From NCBI GenBank assembly GCA_958009085.1, contig OY253682.1, positions 806,001 through 870,000 on the forward strand: a DNA stretch of 64,000 nucleotides. The letters run 5' to 3'. The notes under the pieces were generated by a model that saw only the letters and a program-made list of their open reading frames with translations, did not search any database and was not told the DNA's origin. Shown here one piece after another: positions 10,426 through 21,885 of this stretch. Positions within the stretch are counted from its first letter, which is position 1. Each line of letters opens with the position of its first letter. A program made the position numbers and the translations under genes. The stretch is from Protoeuglena noctilucae. Taxonomy: Eukaryota; Chlorophyta; Pedinophyceae; Marsupiomonadales; Marsupiomonadaceae.

Positions 10426-13400
10426 CTACTCCTCGCCGCCGCTGGCGTGCTCCCAGACCTGCTGCACGTGGCCGCAGTGAAGAAGCTTCCCAGCAACTTT
10501 CACGGCGTGAAGCTGCCGCCGAAGGTTGCGGAGGGGCACGCACTTCAGAGCCTCGCCCTCCGCAGGCTCCAGGAGCGACAGCTGGGGAGGCTGCAGCGCT
10601 CCCAGGTTGGTGTAGAACGACAAGCACTGGTTGGACAGGTACCTCAGGTCGCATGGGGCCCTGTGCACCGGGGCCACCAGGGCGCAGAGGAAGGTCCCGG
10701 CACCGGAGCTGGTCTTCGCCTCAACCCCGCACACGACCCTGCCCGTCTGCAGCGTGCCCCTGTCCGGGAGGTACTCGACGAAGGACAGGGTCTCGTCGGT
10801 GGCGACGATCCTGGCCCGGTCCCCGCTGGCCGTCCCGATCTCGACCGTGGAGGTCAGCGCGACCTCGCCCAAGACGTGGCAGGGAAGCCCCGCGCCCTTG
10901 AGGGCGTTCAGGAGGTCCGCCTTAGAAACGAAGTCTTCCGCGCGTCCCTCGCTGCACAGGTCGTTCTTCTTCAGGACGGTCTTCACGCCCTTCACTTGGT
11001 CCTCGGGCTGGGACGGGACCGGCTGCTCCGCCCTCGCCCGGCTCTTGATGACGGAGGCCGCCCTCTGAGAGATGACGCTGGTGCTCGCCTGCGACAGGGC
11101 TCGGGGGTCAGTCCAGCGCGGCTCAGCATGGCACGCGGGTCGAGCGCCGTGCGACCGCATCGAGACGTGTGAGTCGCAAGAAACGCGTCCTGCGTGGGCA
11201 TCCCCGCGTCGCCTACGCTGGGCGGCGCTTCTTGCCTGTACCTGCACGTCGCCCTTGCCGTTCGTGCGCGCGTTGGCAATGGGCTTGTGCATGCGCTCGG
11301 CGTCGTTCATGCTGCCCAACATGATGGAGCCGTTCCTCGCCACCACTGCAGGGAAATGCGAAAGCGCGTGGCACTTCTGGCTGTTCTCGATCTTGCTGAA
11401 GAGGGGCTTCTCCGTGCGGACGATTTCGTGGCCACGCAGCAGCGTCTTGAGCACGACCTGCGGCGACACGGCAGCGACAAGGCTTCCAGAGTGAGTAAGG
11501 GGCAGCGAACGATGGGCTGGTGTTGGAGAAGGCCTCACGTGGAGGACCTTATTCAGCTGCGCGTCCGCCGCCTGCGCCCCTGCGATGGTGGCGCTCTCCA
11601 GGGACCATTCGGCATAGAGCTGAAGGCATGCCAGGGCTACGGCCACGAGCCCAACCCTCTCGTCGTGCACGTCTTTGCTGCCCGTAGGCTCTGCAAGGGA
11701 TGTGGTGGTGGGGAAACACTCCCGGGGTTCCCCGGCCCGCATCGCGATACCCGCAGCTCCTCCCGATGCCCTCGCAGCGCTGACTGTCGGCCTCGCCTCG
11801 AGAGAAGAGCTCGACGAGGGCGAAAGGCAGAGCTTGGATCAAGAACCTCGCCTCGTACGCCTTTATCTTCCCAAACGGGTCCACGAGGCTCAGCACGATC
11901 TGGAAGGTCTCGCCCCACGGACGGGCGTGGATCCATGCCGGGGCCTGCGCTCCACCCACACGACGATGGACATGCCAGGTGAATACCGAGCAGCTGCGGC
12001 GCCACTGCAGGCAACGCACGCCATTGCCTGACCTGCAGCTCACCTTGGCATCCGCAATGATCGATGCGAACGCAGCCAAGAGGGCGTTTGCCTTTGTCGC
12101 AGACTCTCCCGCTGCCGCGTTGTTGTAGAGGACGGTCAGTATGCAGAAGGGAACAGTCTTGCCCAACATTCCCAGTTCCACGGTGTGCATGGGGTCAGGT
12201 GCTTGGCCCTGATACAAGTCCGACCCGAACTCGTCCCAGTACGACAGGGCAGGAACCACAGGATGAATTTTGCTCTCCCTGGCTTGTTCGTTGGCCCTGG
12301 CCGTCCCCACGTCCCTCCTCAAGCGCAGGATGTGCTGCACCTGGAGGCGATGCAGCGCGACGGTGCGAGGCGTGCGGCAGTCATCCTGGAGGCACAGCGG
12401 GCACGACCTGACGGCCAGCGTGGACGAGTTGGCCATCATGTCGTTCAGCTGCGCCGCCAAGACGGGAAAGACGATGACTCTCCCGACGTCGGGGAGGGTC
12501 ATCCACACCCCACCGGACCTCGCCACGCCAATCAGCTGCCGGTCCACGGCAGCCAGCCGCCGCTGGATGGCCTCTCTGTTGTTCAGGTCTGCCTGTGACC
12601 CCGGAGTGATCCCGGACACCTGCGGGGGCCTCGAGCGACAACTCATACACGCGGCGTGGTGGTGGACGTGTGGGCTGCAACGCCGGCAATCCTCCTCTCG
12701 CCTTCATGGACTCGACGGTGGCCACGGTTCGCGGCGTCCCTGTCCTCACGGCCTTGCAAGGCGACAGGAGGTGCATGTGGATGGGCGTCGTCGATGCGCC
12801 CTTGGTCATCTCCACCCCGTCGATGCTGTACGCGACGGGCACGAGGAGCAGCCGGGCGTGCAGCTCGGGGCGGACTTTGCCAGCGACAGCCTCGGCTATG
12901 TCGCTATACCCCTTCGCCCGGGAGAAGGTGAGCTTCTCGTGGATGCTGGGATGCGTCTCATGTGGTCTCGCCCGCGCCTGGCGTGACCGTTCCCGTGCCT
13001 CGCTGAAGTCTCGCATCAACTTAACGAGCGTCTTGGGCTTGATCTGCTCCGCGTGCACCAGCATGTCCCTCAGCACCGTTATCGTTTGGTAGATGATGGT
13101 TGTGCTGCCCTCCTCTTGCAAAACCTGCAGGCCGTGCGTGCACTGGTTGGCGTCAGCCCCCTCGGCCGCGTCCGAGGCCCTCGACACAAGCGGCACCGCG
13201 GCGTGACGCACCTCGTACTGGCCATGGATGCTGTTGAGTGAGGTGTGGAACGTGCGGTGGGAGCGCCCGAGGTCGAGAAGGTCGTCGCGGATGTCGGGGC
13301 GCAGCTTCACGAAGCAATCGAAATGCGCTGCCGTCAGCGATGCCATGAACTGCGCCCCTGCTTCAAGTTGGCTCAGGTACTCATCGTCACTGTCCCTGCT

Positions 13401-13925
13401 CCTGGCCCGCCATGCCTCCAGGTCCTCCGGCAGCTTCAGCGGTTCGTACTCCCCGGGCGCAGGAAGGTAGGAGACTCCAGGAGCGTCCTCTTGGGGCGCA
13501 TCATGCGCTCCGGCGCTCTCGGGCGGTTCACCCCTCTCCGAGTCAATGTCCACGTCCATGTCCACGTCCGTGTCGGCGTAGTGGAGCCACGCGAGTCCTA
13601 CATCTTCGCTCTCGCCATCACTGCCCGCAGCAACGTCCGCCGTCCCGTCTTCCTCCCGCAGTTCTTGGTCTGGTCCCGCGCTGGCGCTGTCGCGTGCCAG
13701 CCCGTCCGAGCCTCGCAGAGACGGAGAGACATAGTGTTCGTGTGGGGCGGCGGGGCGGGGTGCTTCCTGGCGGCTCTCCTCGCCATATCTCCAGCCCCAC
13801 AGCGCAGGGCATCTTTGCTGATGCCGGGCGAGCTTGGCCGGGGTATCGAATTGCGTTCCACACGCGTCGCATTCGAGCATGGTGAGCTGCAGCGCAGGTT
13901 GCGATGCAGGGTTCAAGGCGGGCAT
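10426..13925 (-). CDS. Transposase of the CMC-type element
   Basis: This enzyme catalyses cut-and-paste movement of the surrounding element. The N-terminus carries a C2H2-like finger (CDACGTQF, ARHQQRC) and then an acidic linker. The core includes HARLLLVPVAYSIDGVEMTK, and an intron at 12701-12620 joins VESMK to VSGITPGSQADLNN in frame. Then come C-terminal core motifs: CPLCLQDDC, YWDEFGSDLYQGQAPDPMHT with LGMLGK, WGETFQIVLSLVDPFGKIKA, and a late exon with KCHALSHFPAVVARNGS. The frame ends HASGGEE at 10426. Order and motifs fit a Tnp2/Plavaka-like transposase. At least two introns use GC donors (12701 and 11796) and keep phase. The total length of roughly 1,000 residues is usual for the group. 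Intron positions in the last third are approximate. Confidence 0.8.
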
Positions 13926-15149
13926 GGTGAGGGCGTGGAAGCGGAGGTGAGGAAAGTCCAGCGCGCGCTCTGTGGGTCAGGCAGGCTCAGGGGTCGTCAG
14001 TCCTCCAGGCAAGCGGGGGTGGATTGCAGGGCTGCAGCGACAGCACCGCGCACAGGCGAGGCTCGGCGCTGCTGGTGCGAACAGCGCTGGATCATCGTCC
14101 CTCTCTAGGGTGAGAGTGCAGCCTGCTGCTGAGCCATCTGCGAGGTGTGCTGACGTGGCTGGGGAGGGGAGGGGCCAGCTCCCGTGAGGTGAGATGCAGC
14201 ATACGCATGACTAGATCAGGTCGGACATTGTCGCTGTCCCCGAGGTGCGCGGTTGGTCTGCTGCGCTACCGGTGGGGTCTGCGACACGGTCAGGTGTGCA
14301 AGGGGGGGTTGGTTGGCTGGGAGGGACGAAGGGCTGGTCCGCCAGCGTGGTATCTCTTTACTTGCTTACTGTACCTGGCACCGTGCCTGCACTCTCTCAC
14401 CCCGAGACTGACTCTAACTTCGCCTAACAAGCACGCAGGCGCACGTGCCACCTCGTCCCAAGTTCCGGCGCTGGTCGGGTGCTGGCCGGGCCCGCCATGG
14501 CTCGTCCGCCGACCCATGCCCCTTGTCTGTCGTCTGGCGTCCGCGGCGCCCCGCAGCGGTGGTCATCGACTCCTGGGGCGGCCGTCGGCACGGCGGAGTC
14601 GCGCACGCCACCATCTCCCGAGTGCCTGGCCCGAGTGCCGGAGCGCCGCTCCCCGATGGAGCGGCAGCGTCCGGAACAAGCGGTCGGTGCCTCTGGCGGT
14701 GGTCGCTGCGCGCTCCCGTCGCGCCTGCGGCCGCCCGAGTCCGGCTGCATGTGCGTGCATGAGTGCGTTGCCTAGAGCGTCACGGATGGTCATGTAACCT
14801 CGGCGTAGGGATTGAAATACCAATAGCTACGCTAGGGAGCGATTACGGGCCGAACGGAGCCCCCCGGGCCGCGCGGGCCCCGGAGCGCGGGTGCCCAAAA
14901 GATGCGTCCGATCGCGATCAAGATACGTCTGATCGCGGCCGAGAAGGAAGATAGGCGGCGGGATAGCCTCGGCTAACGCTTCCGGCGCCGCTGCGCTCCC
15001 GAGTGGGCCCCGCTCCCCGCGATCCCCGACCACGACGAAATGCCGCGAAACTGCTCCCAGCGGCCTCTCGCATCCCGGGTGCGCCGTGGCCGTAACCGCG
15101 CCGCGTAAAACGGCCTCCCCAGGGAGATCGGGCGCGCGGCTGGAATCAC
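13926..15149. other. Upstream part of the transposon
   Basis: This is GC-rich, non-repetitive sequence between the transposase start and the right subterminal repeats. Its open frames have no supporting splice sites or motifs. Two CGTC(C/T)GATCGCG words occur at about 14907 and 14927. It presumably holds the transposase promoter and leader. Confidence 0.5.
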
Positions 15150-15270
15150 TGGGCTCAATGAGGGTTTACATTACAGTCTGTGTCGTCAGTGGGATCACTG
15201 GGATGATCCCTCTGATACCCCGGGATCAGCGGGATGATCCCCACGATTCCTGGGTATCACGGGGATGATC
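15150..15270. repeat. Right subterminal GATCC-rich repeat array
   Basis: Degenerate GGGATGATCC and GGGATCA words mirror the array at 9766-9890. The phrase AATCACTGG(A/G)CTCA occurs in both arrays. Confidence 0.75.
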
Positions 15271-15302
15271 CGACTGACGCCAGACTCGCGGTTTTCCCGA
15301 TG
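15266..15302 (-). repeat. Right terminal inverted repeat
   Basis: Read on the minus strand it begins CATCGGGAAAACCGCG and ends GTCGGATCA, pairing with the left end at 9734. Confidence 0.9.
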
Positions 15303-15528
15303 TTCATCTCATGATCTGTGAGGTGGCATGCCCTCCCACGCACGCATCCTTCGCGCAGCTACCCTGCTCTCATCCCTCTCCCTCGCCGGCTCGACGCACA
15401 GGCAGGCAGACTCTGGGCAGCGTATTCAGCCGCTCCTGCGTGACACCCGTCCCCAAACTTCGCGTCCTGGAGTCGTTGTTCGTTTGTCTGTGCTGCCTGC
15501 TTTCGTGCACCCCGGGCCTGTGGCGAGA

Positions 15529-16497
15529 ATGGACGCCACAACCCCGACGGTGAAGAACCTCATGGTTCTGGACTCGGAGGGCAAGAGGATCGCCGTCAAG
15601 TACTACAGCGACGACTGGTGCGTGTGTTGGCAGTGCCTCGGATTCCGCACGCTCCCGTTCGGCGTCTGGAGGGCGCGCTGGCATGGTATGCGCGCCCGCA
15701 GCAAGTGTACCGGCCGTGTCGCCCGCTGCAGGCCGACGGTGGCCGATCAGGCCAAGTTTGAGAAGGCGACATTTCCTAGGATGTCGAAGACGTACGCGCG
15801 GGCCGAGGCCGACATCCTCATGCTTGACAACTGTGTCGGTGAGCGCCGAGGCCCAGGCGGACCCCGGGAGCCTCTCTCCGGGCCCCCTTGGGTACTCACG
15901 GCGGTTCTTGACGCGCGATGCGCTCAGCGCACACCCCCTCGCCATCCCCGCAGTGCTCTACAGGGTGGTGCAGGAGGTGGTGTTTGCCGTCACGGGGTCG
16001 CTGCAGGAGAACGAGGTGCTGCTCTTATCGGTCTTGAAGTGTCTCACGGATGCCACCACGTGAGGCAGCGGGCGATGCGGGGGGCCGCAGCCCAGGCGCG
16101 GAACGCGCAGCCCGATGGTGGGGCGCGAACCCGTTTCCGTTTGCCGCCCCGCAGGGCGATGCTCAAGGGCCAGGTAGACAAGCGGATGCTGCTGGAGAAC
16201 ATGGACCTGCTGCTGCTCGTGATGGACGAGATCGTTGACAGCGGGCTGCTGCTGGAGACGGATCCGAACGAGGTGCGTCGGCATTGCACCTTGCGGGCAC
16301 GCGATGCGACGCGGTCCGAGCCGTTCGCGAAGTGACTACCGTCTCCCATCTCGCAGGTCGCGGAGCGCGCGGCCATGCGGGGCGCGGAGGAGCAAGGTGC
16401 GGTGGGCGGCAACCTGGGCGGGACCCTGACCGAGCAGGCGGTGCAGCAGTTCGTGTCCAACGCCAAGGAGCAGTTCCGGAACTTCTTGCGATCGTAG
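15529..16497 (+). CDS. COPZ: Coatomer subunit zeta
   Basis: This is the small longin-fold subunit of the COPI vesicle coat, which acts in Golgi-to-ER and intra-Golgi transport. Five exons. Exon 1 reads MDATTPTVKNLMVLDSEGKR then IAVKYYSDDW. The second contains FEKATFPRMSKTYARAEADI and ILMLDNCV. The third reads VLYRVVQEVVFAVTGSLQEN. The fourth contains KGQVDKRMLLENMDLLLLVM and DEIVDSGLLLETDPNEV. The last contains LTEQAVQQFVSNAKEQFRNF and stops at 16495-16497. Length of about 180 residues and domain order match the family. All donors are GT and introns are short (about 60-115 nt). It starts some 230 bases beyond the transposon right end, so the insertion sits near its promoter. Confidence 0.95.
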
Positions 16498-16769
16498 GCA
16501 TGTCGCAGGCGCGGCGTGGCTTGAATGTGGCCTGCCCGTGGGGCGAGCAGCGGACGGCGAATGTCGGTAGGGCCGACGCTGTGCTTGGAAAGTCGAAGTG
16601 GCTGGGGAGTGGAACACAATCGCACAACTCATACCGGTGCCGCGCGTATCTCGCGCGGCGAGGGGATGTCTACTCGAGAGGGGACAGCAGAAAGGGCCGG
16701 GGCCGACGCACCCGCCCAAAATGCGGGTGGACGAAGCCCCAGGCGGGTACCCGGGTGCCGGGGTGCCGG

Positions 16770-19200
16770 TCACGGCGACTGCGACCCCATGAGGCGCGCG
16801 TCGTACTGGCTGAGTGCGTCCGGGATGTAGCTCTTGCTCATGAGGCTGTGAAACTCCTCCCTAGAGATGACCCCGTCCCCGTCCGAGTCGGCCTCCCTCA
16901 ACAGGCTCTTGGCCTCTAACATGATCTCGTCGCAGCTGCGGGACTTGAAGGCCTCCGGCAGCAGGTCGAGGATCTCCTCCATGTTGATGCACCCGGAGCC
17001 GTCGCGGTCCAGCTGCTGGAAGGCGAGGTCGACGTAGCTGCTCCACATGCGGTCCTCCATAATCCGGTCCCAGTCGATGAGGCCCACGAGCCACTCGCGG
17101 AACACGAGCTGCCCGTCCTGGTTGATGTCCATGCGGGACATCAAGTGCCGCACCTCCTCCACCGTGATGTTGTAGCCCTCCCGCACGAGGCCCTCCGCCA
17201 GCTCCTGGAACGATATCGAGCCCGACTGACTCACGTCCATCTTGTTGTACATCTGCACAGCACGGGCGGGAGCAGAGACAGGCGTCACGGCGCAGCCAGG
17301 CGAGGTTACGGACGCAGCGACAGCTTTTCGTGGCAAAGCGAGCAGGGCGGCAGTGTGCGGACAAGGAGCTGCGGCGGAGGTCATGAGTCGAGGGCGGGCA
17401 GTGTCACTGTGTCACTGTCCCCGTCGCTCACCAGCCGCACGGCGGAGGCGAAGTTGTCGAGCTCGGCACTCAGGGTCATGTTGTGGTCCGCGGTGATCTT
17501 GTCCGCGATGATGCTCAGCACCATCTGCTTCAGATGCCCGTACGTCGCGAAGCGCTGCAGCCGCTGGATGACTGCGGGGCCACGACGGGGGAAGCCGTCA
17601 GCACCAGAGTGCCATCACCACCATCACTCCTCGACTCTCCATCACCTAACACACACGTGAGATTCCCAGGCAAGAGCACGGGGTCATCCATGCGTAAACT
17701 CCTTTGCAGGCCTCACCAGACCCTTCCAGGGGCAGGTCGGACGCGACGCCGTCCTCTGACACCCATGGGTGCGCCAGTGCCTGCTGCGCCGTCAGTCGCG
17801 TGGTCGGGTCACGGTCCAAGAGCTTGCTCAACAGGTCCACGGCGGGCTTGGAGATCTGCGCGGGACGACCGCAGAGGCAGTTGTTGGGACTTTAACTTTC
17901 ATTAGATCAAAGGCCCACCGATGCTCGCCCATACTGTCGTCCGCGCCTCCGCACTGTCATCGCCGCTGCCATTGCCGCTGCCATCTCCGCACTGCCACCC
18001 TCACCTGGTCCGCCTCGGCGTCGAGCTTGATGTCGTCCCTGAGGATGCTTCGGAAGACGTCCGAGATGGTGACCTGAGTCAGGTCGTCCCAGAAGGGCCA
18101 CCGGCCGGTCAGGAGCTGGTACATGAGCATGCCGGCGGACCAGAGGTCGGCGCGCTCGTCGTAGCACTGCAGCACGACCTCGGGGGCCATGTAGACGGGC
18201 GTGCCTGATCGCGTCGTCATCTTGGGGTCCCCCCGGCGCCACCGGATGGCCAGGCCGAAGTCCGTGGCTTTCAACGGGCTGTCGGTCTCGGGCGTGAGGA
18301 AGAGGAAGTTGTCCGGCTTGACGTCCCGGTACATGACGCCCTTGGCGTGACATTGTGCCAGGAACTGGAACACCTGCTTCATGATGCGCGACACCTGCGA
18401 GCAGGACGGCTCACGGGATGCTCACGCGCCGCAAAAGGATCGCGTCCCGCGGCCCGAGCCGAGCATCGCGCACGCTCACCACCGCCTCCGACATGCGCCC
18501 GGCCTTGGCGCGCTCCAGCAGGCCCCCGCCCTCGCACAGGTCCATGACCAGGTAGATGTTCTGGTCGTCCTCGAACGCGTCCTGCAGGAAGACGGCGCTC
18601 AGGGATGCGCCCAGCTGCTTCATGCAGTCCACCTCGTTCTGCAGCTTCTTCAAATACTTCGAGGTGCACTTGCGGCTCCGGGGCATCTGCGAGGGCGAGC
18701 CCCGGCGCAAACGTCGGTCGTCTCGCGTCCGGAGCGGCCGCGGCGCCCCGCACGGCCTCGCGCGCCGCACCTTGGGGATGGCCTTGACCGCGTACTTCTC
18801 CCCCGTCTTGCGATGGATGACGATCGAGACGACGCCGAAAGACCCCGAGCCGATCTTCTTCCCCAAGATGTACTTGTCCTTGAAGTCGCGCGGGTACCCA
18901 AAGACGCTGCGGACCTCCTGCGGTGGCGACGTCGGGGGTTGTGCGAGGTCAGCGGGGCGGCGAGGCGCGCGACGTGGGAGCGCCGCGCGGCGGCGTGCTC
19001 GGAGAGCCACGATCCATGCGCTCGCGGGGCTGCGGTGGGAGGGCAAGGCGGGGCGGCACTCGCCGTGGGTGCGAGTTCCATGTAGGTGGGCAGCCCGAGG
19101 ACGTCGTCCTTCGCCGAGGCCGCGAATACCAGCTTGCACGCGTTGACCTTGGCGTCAAATTCGCTCGCGGCGCGCGCGGCGACGGACCGCCGCGCCAGGG
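16770..19200 (-). CDS. CDPK: Calcium-dependent protein kinase (CDPK)
   Basis: This is a plant/protist-type Ser/Thr kinase fused to a calmodulin-like domain, activated by calcium binding to its own EF hands. The kinase part shows the Gly loop GKKIGSGSFGVV, the lysine in YAVKAIPK, the catalytic loop VMYRDVKPDNFLFL, the TDFGLA metal motif and GTPVYMAPEVV. The junction and C-lobe follow (ISKPAVDLLSKLLDRDPTTR). Four EF hands lie in the last exon: DVSQSGSISFQEL, DINQDGQLVFREW, DRDGSGCINMEEI and DSDGDGVISREEF. It ends GSQSP. An exon just upstream of the kinase (ACKLVFAASAKDDVLG, LPTYMELAPT) joins in phase through a GC donor (GCGAGT at 19063). The true start codon is not resolved, because the frame stays open to about 19300 without an in-frame ATG. 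A further 5' exon is likely. Confidence 0.92.
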
Positions 19201-20308
19201 GCGCGGGCCGGGGCCGCCAAGGCGCGCGCGCCGGGTGTCCCAGGCACGCCCATCGCCTGCGCGGATCGCCCGGGGATGCGAGATGATGCAGATCGGGGGA
19301 GCCCGCGCGCGGTCACGGCGCGGGTGGGCGTCGGGACGCGCCGAGCGGGGTGCTGACGCGGCAGGAGTGCAAAAATTCATGTGCGACCTGCCCCCGATGA
19401 CCGCGTCGCGGAGCGCGGCGCGCCGCGTCCCACGCTTCGGCGACGATCGTAATCGGGCCCAACGAATGCCGGGGGGCGCTGCGGGGCCCGGGGGCGCCCG
19501 CAAACGCCCGAACGCGCGACCCCGGCGCACCTGCTCGGCAAGGTCGGCGTGACCGGACGCGCCGCCGCCATCTGTCCCCCGCTGAATGCTCCGGCGCCCG
19601 CGACCGGGCCCGCGCTTGCCCAACGGACCCGGGTTCGTGTTCGACCGCCTCCTCGACGAGCGCAGATCGATTCGCGAGGAGATACTCGAATATTGCCGTG
19701 GAGTGCGGGAATGCGCGTCGCTCGCCGGCGGGGGGCGGAAAAAAGCGAGGCCGCGGGGACCGCCCTGTCCGACGCCAGACACGGTGGGCCGCGTTTCGTC
19801 TGCCGGGGCCTGCCGAGGATCTCCCGCATTCCCGAAAAGGCATCCACCGAATCCCGCCCTCACACGTAAACGCTTTCTGCACGAGACACCGCGGCGCGTT
19901 TGGGGAGAGGAAAACTTCGCAATCATGGTGAGCGCGTGCCATGAAGGGAATCGTGCACCTCGCTGTTGGCCTCCTGCAGCATGCAAGCGCGCGCTGCCGT
20001 TGCGGGCTCGCGGGCGCGCGCTGGGAGCCCGCACCAACCGCGCGCTTGCCAGCGCGCGGAATGCAATTGCGGGGCTGCTCTGAGGCGAACGCACGGCATT
20101 TAGAGGCGCACGAGGCACGGGTTAGGACCTTCCATGGTTCTCCTCGGCAAGGCGTCACGCTCTGTTGTGGGCGACGCATGGGTCCGCGGGGAGATCTCCC
20201 GCGCACGCAAATCTCCCAGCCAGCTAGTCCGCGTCGTCGACCGAAACGATGCCAAGGACGCTCTTCTCGATGCCGTCTCCGCAGGCGGGGGGGCAGAAAG
20301 TGCACGTC
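19201..20308. other. Region between CDPK and the RAMP4-like gene
   Basis: About 1.1 kb of very GC-rich sequence. It probably contains the missing 5' exon of the CDPK and two promoters. Overlapping open frames on both strands reflect base composition. No repeat or RNA gene was recognised. Confidence 0.4.
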
Positions 20309-20716
20309 ATGAAGCAGAAGTCGCAGGCGCACGAGAAGAACGTGGGCAAGCGGAAGAGCGGGGCGGTGAGAGTCGAGTGGGGATAGCTGCAGGGCACGAT
20401 TAACTTGCGCCGGCGGGGTGGGATAGGCGCAGGGCAGGGCATGGTGGACCTTCGCAGGCGGGGTGGAGTGGCGGGCGAGGAGCTGGGACCGTCCATGCGG
20501 TTCCCCTTCTTGGGCACGGCCCAAGACCGTCCGGGGCAAGATGGCAGCAGCACTCCCCTGCCCTCATCCCCCCCGCAGGACGGCAAGGGGAGTTTCTTGA
20601 ACAACCCGAAGATCGGCCCGGTGCTTCTGGGATTCCTGGTCTTCGTCGTCGTGGGGTCCCTGCTGCTTCAAATCGTGAGGAACGCCACGTCGGGGCAGAA
20701 GGCCATCGGGGTGTGA
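20309..20716 (+). CDS. RAMP4/SERP1-like ER stress-associated small membrane protein
   Basis: This is a tiny tail-anchored protein of the SERP1/RAMP4 family, which associates with the Sec61 translocon and protects nascent membrane proteins. Exon 1 (ATG at 20309) reads MKQKSQAHEKNVGKRKSGA and ends at GCG|GTGAGA. Exon 2 begins after CCCCGCAG near 20579 with DGKGSFLNNPKIGPV, followed by one hydrophobic helix LLGFLVFVVVGSLLLQIV and a short tail NATSGQKAIGV. About 65 residues with a basic N-terminus and a single C-terminal transmembrane segment fits the family closely. A 5'-leader intron ending at about 20282 is possible. Confidence 0.85.
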
Positions 20717-20773
20717 GAGTACAGGGCATTGATGCACCGGACGTCACGAGCCGCATCCGGCGCGTGAGCTACG

Positions 20774-21564
20774 CTACGTCTGGTGGCCCGGGGTGCGAGC
20801 GGGAACGGGATCCATTGAAGGGGAGCTGTCATGGACATCCAGCAAAAGTGCACGGCGCGCCTCCTGCGCCTGCATGCGCCAGAAGGCGGCCTGGGCTGTC
20901 TGCGGGGGTCAGGTGAAGGCGCAGGTTTGCTAGTGAGGCGCTGCCAGCGCCCGCGCCAGTCCCGCGAGCGATAGGTCGCGGCACTCACGCTCGGGGGAAT
21001 GCCCCACCCGCCCGCGTACATTTCGGCGACCGACTGCATGCTCTCGATGCAGCCCTCGCGTGCCGCGTCTAGCGTGTCCGCGAACCACCGGCGCTCGCAA
21101 TCGCGCACCTGCCGGACAGCCGGGGGTCTGTGTGTCGCACAGCGCCATCGACAATGCAGCTCCACTCCCACCGCTCTTGTCGCCACAAGGTCGGTTTGCT
21201 GGACAGCGCGAGGAACGCCACAGAGCGCCAATGACAGTGTAATTGCGCTTCCGCCGCTCCATTCACCACGTCCTTCAACGGGCGGCGCCGCTTCTCGGCC
21301 AGCTGCTCCGACTCGAGGCCGAGGAGAGCGTCCAAAGGAACGTGGGGCACGTGGCGAGGCGTCGTGTGGATAGAACGGCACGCACACGGGCGCGCTGGGC
21401 TCCTGCGTCGGCGACGATGCCTTGGAGAGGCGATGGCATTTCCCCCAGACCAGGACATGCGCAGGGCAAGCAGGTACGCACAGCACGCCACATCAGCACC
21501 CTCGCCTGGAAGCGTGGGCGCACCCCAGAGGCGTGAACGCCTCGCCGGGCAGCAATGATATCAT
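20774..21564 (-). CDS. Short Sel1-repeat protein
   Basis: The clear exons carry VPLDALLGLESEQLAEKRRR and PLKDV (about 21345-21262). These join in phase to VRDCERRWFADTLDAAREG and SMQSVAEMYAGGWGIPPS (ending at a GTGAGT donor), then TAQAAFWRMQAQEARRALLL and a short tail stopping at 20774-20776. The A-x-M-Y-x-G-G-W-G-x-P...A-x-x-W-R-M-Q pattern is a Sel1-type TPR-like repeat, a protein-interaction solenoid. A possible first exon starts MISLLPGEAFTPLG at 21564 and ends at a GC donor (GCGAGG at 21505). The exon between it and VPLDALLG is not certain. Function unknown. Confidence 0.6.
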
Positions 21565-21885
21565 TTTGGCCCCATATCTCGATCGGCGAGGCGACGCGAG
21601 GCCGCCGGGCGCGCAGAGAAGAGCAAGTCGAGTGGAAGAGAGGCGAGGGGGGACTCTACGAGGTCATGAGGCTCGATTGGAGCGAATGAGGAATCCAGCT
21701 AGTCATGAAACACGAGCAAGGCACCGGAGTAATTCCATGGACGAAATTGGGGTGCCTTAGGTCACTGGCAAGCAACTTCCTGCAGATTTAGCCAGCCTCG
21801 TTGATGTAGCTTGCTCGATTCGTCGACGCCGAGCAGCTGGCGAGCGTTGGGCCCGAAAAAGTGCGCATGCGGTCCGTGCCCGCCA

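Larger units (their letters stand above)
9734..15302 (-). mobile_element. CMC-type (CACTA/Plavaka-like) DNA transposon, apparently complete
   Basis: The ends are imperfect inverted repeats of about 37-38 bases. Both begin CATCGGGAAAACC, and both reach CGGATCA after a variable middle (GACGTCACTCGGATCA against GGCGTCAGTCGGATCA). The dinucleotide TT flanks each end (9732-9733 and 15303-15304), consistent with a 2-bp target duplication. Inside each end lies a cluster of GATCC/GGGATCA repeats. The single long gene on the minus strand encodes a zinc-finger transposase with an open, spliceable frame throughout, so the copy looks whole and perhaps fairly young. The superfamily call rests on the N-terminal C2H2 finger, the DPMHTVELGMLGK motif typical of Tnp2/Plavaka-type transposases, and the short target duplication. 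The CATCG terminus is not the classical CACTA. Confidence 0.85.

Noticed and set aside
10276-13885. Plus-strand open frames opposite the transposase
   Set aside because: They are mirror frames of a GC-rich coding strand, with no splice sites or motifs, while the minus strand gives a coherent transposase.
14147-14797. Plus-strand frame of 216 codons as a second transposon gene
   Set aside because: Ser/Arg/Pro-rich composition, no splice support and no recognisable motif.
9734-15302. The element considered as an LTR or virus-like element
   Set aside because: The ends are inverted, not direct, repeats. No reverse transcriptase, integrase, capsid or envelope motif is present, and the single gene is a DNA-transposon transposase.
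19549-20083. Plus-strand frames upstream of the RAMP4-like gene as a gene
   Set aside because: Arg/Pro-rich frames exist in several phases on both strands here, which is typical of high GC content. No conserved block was found.
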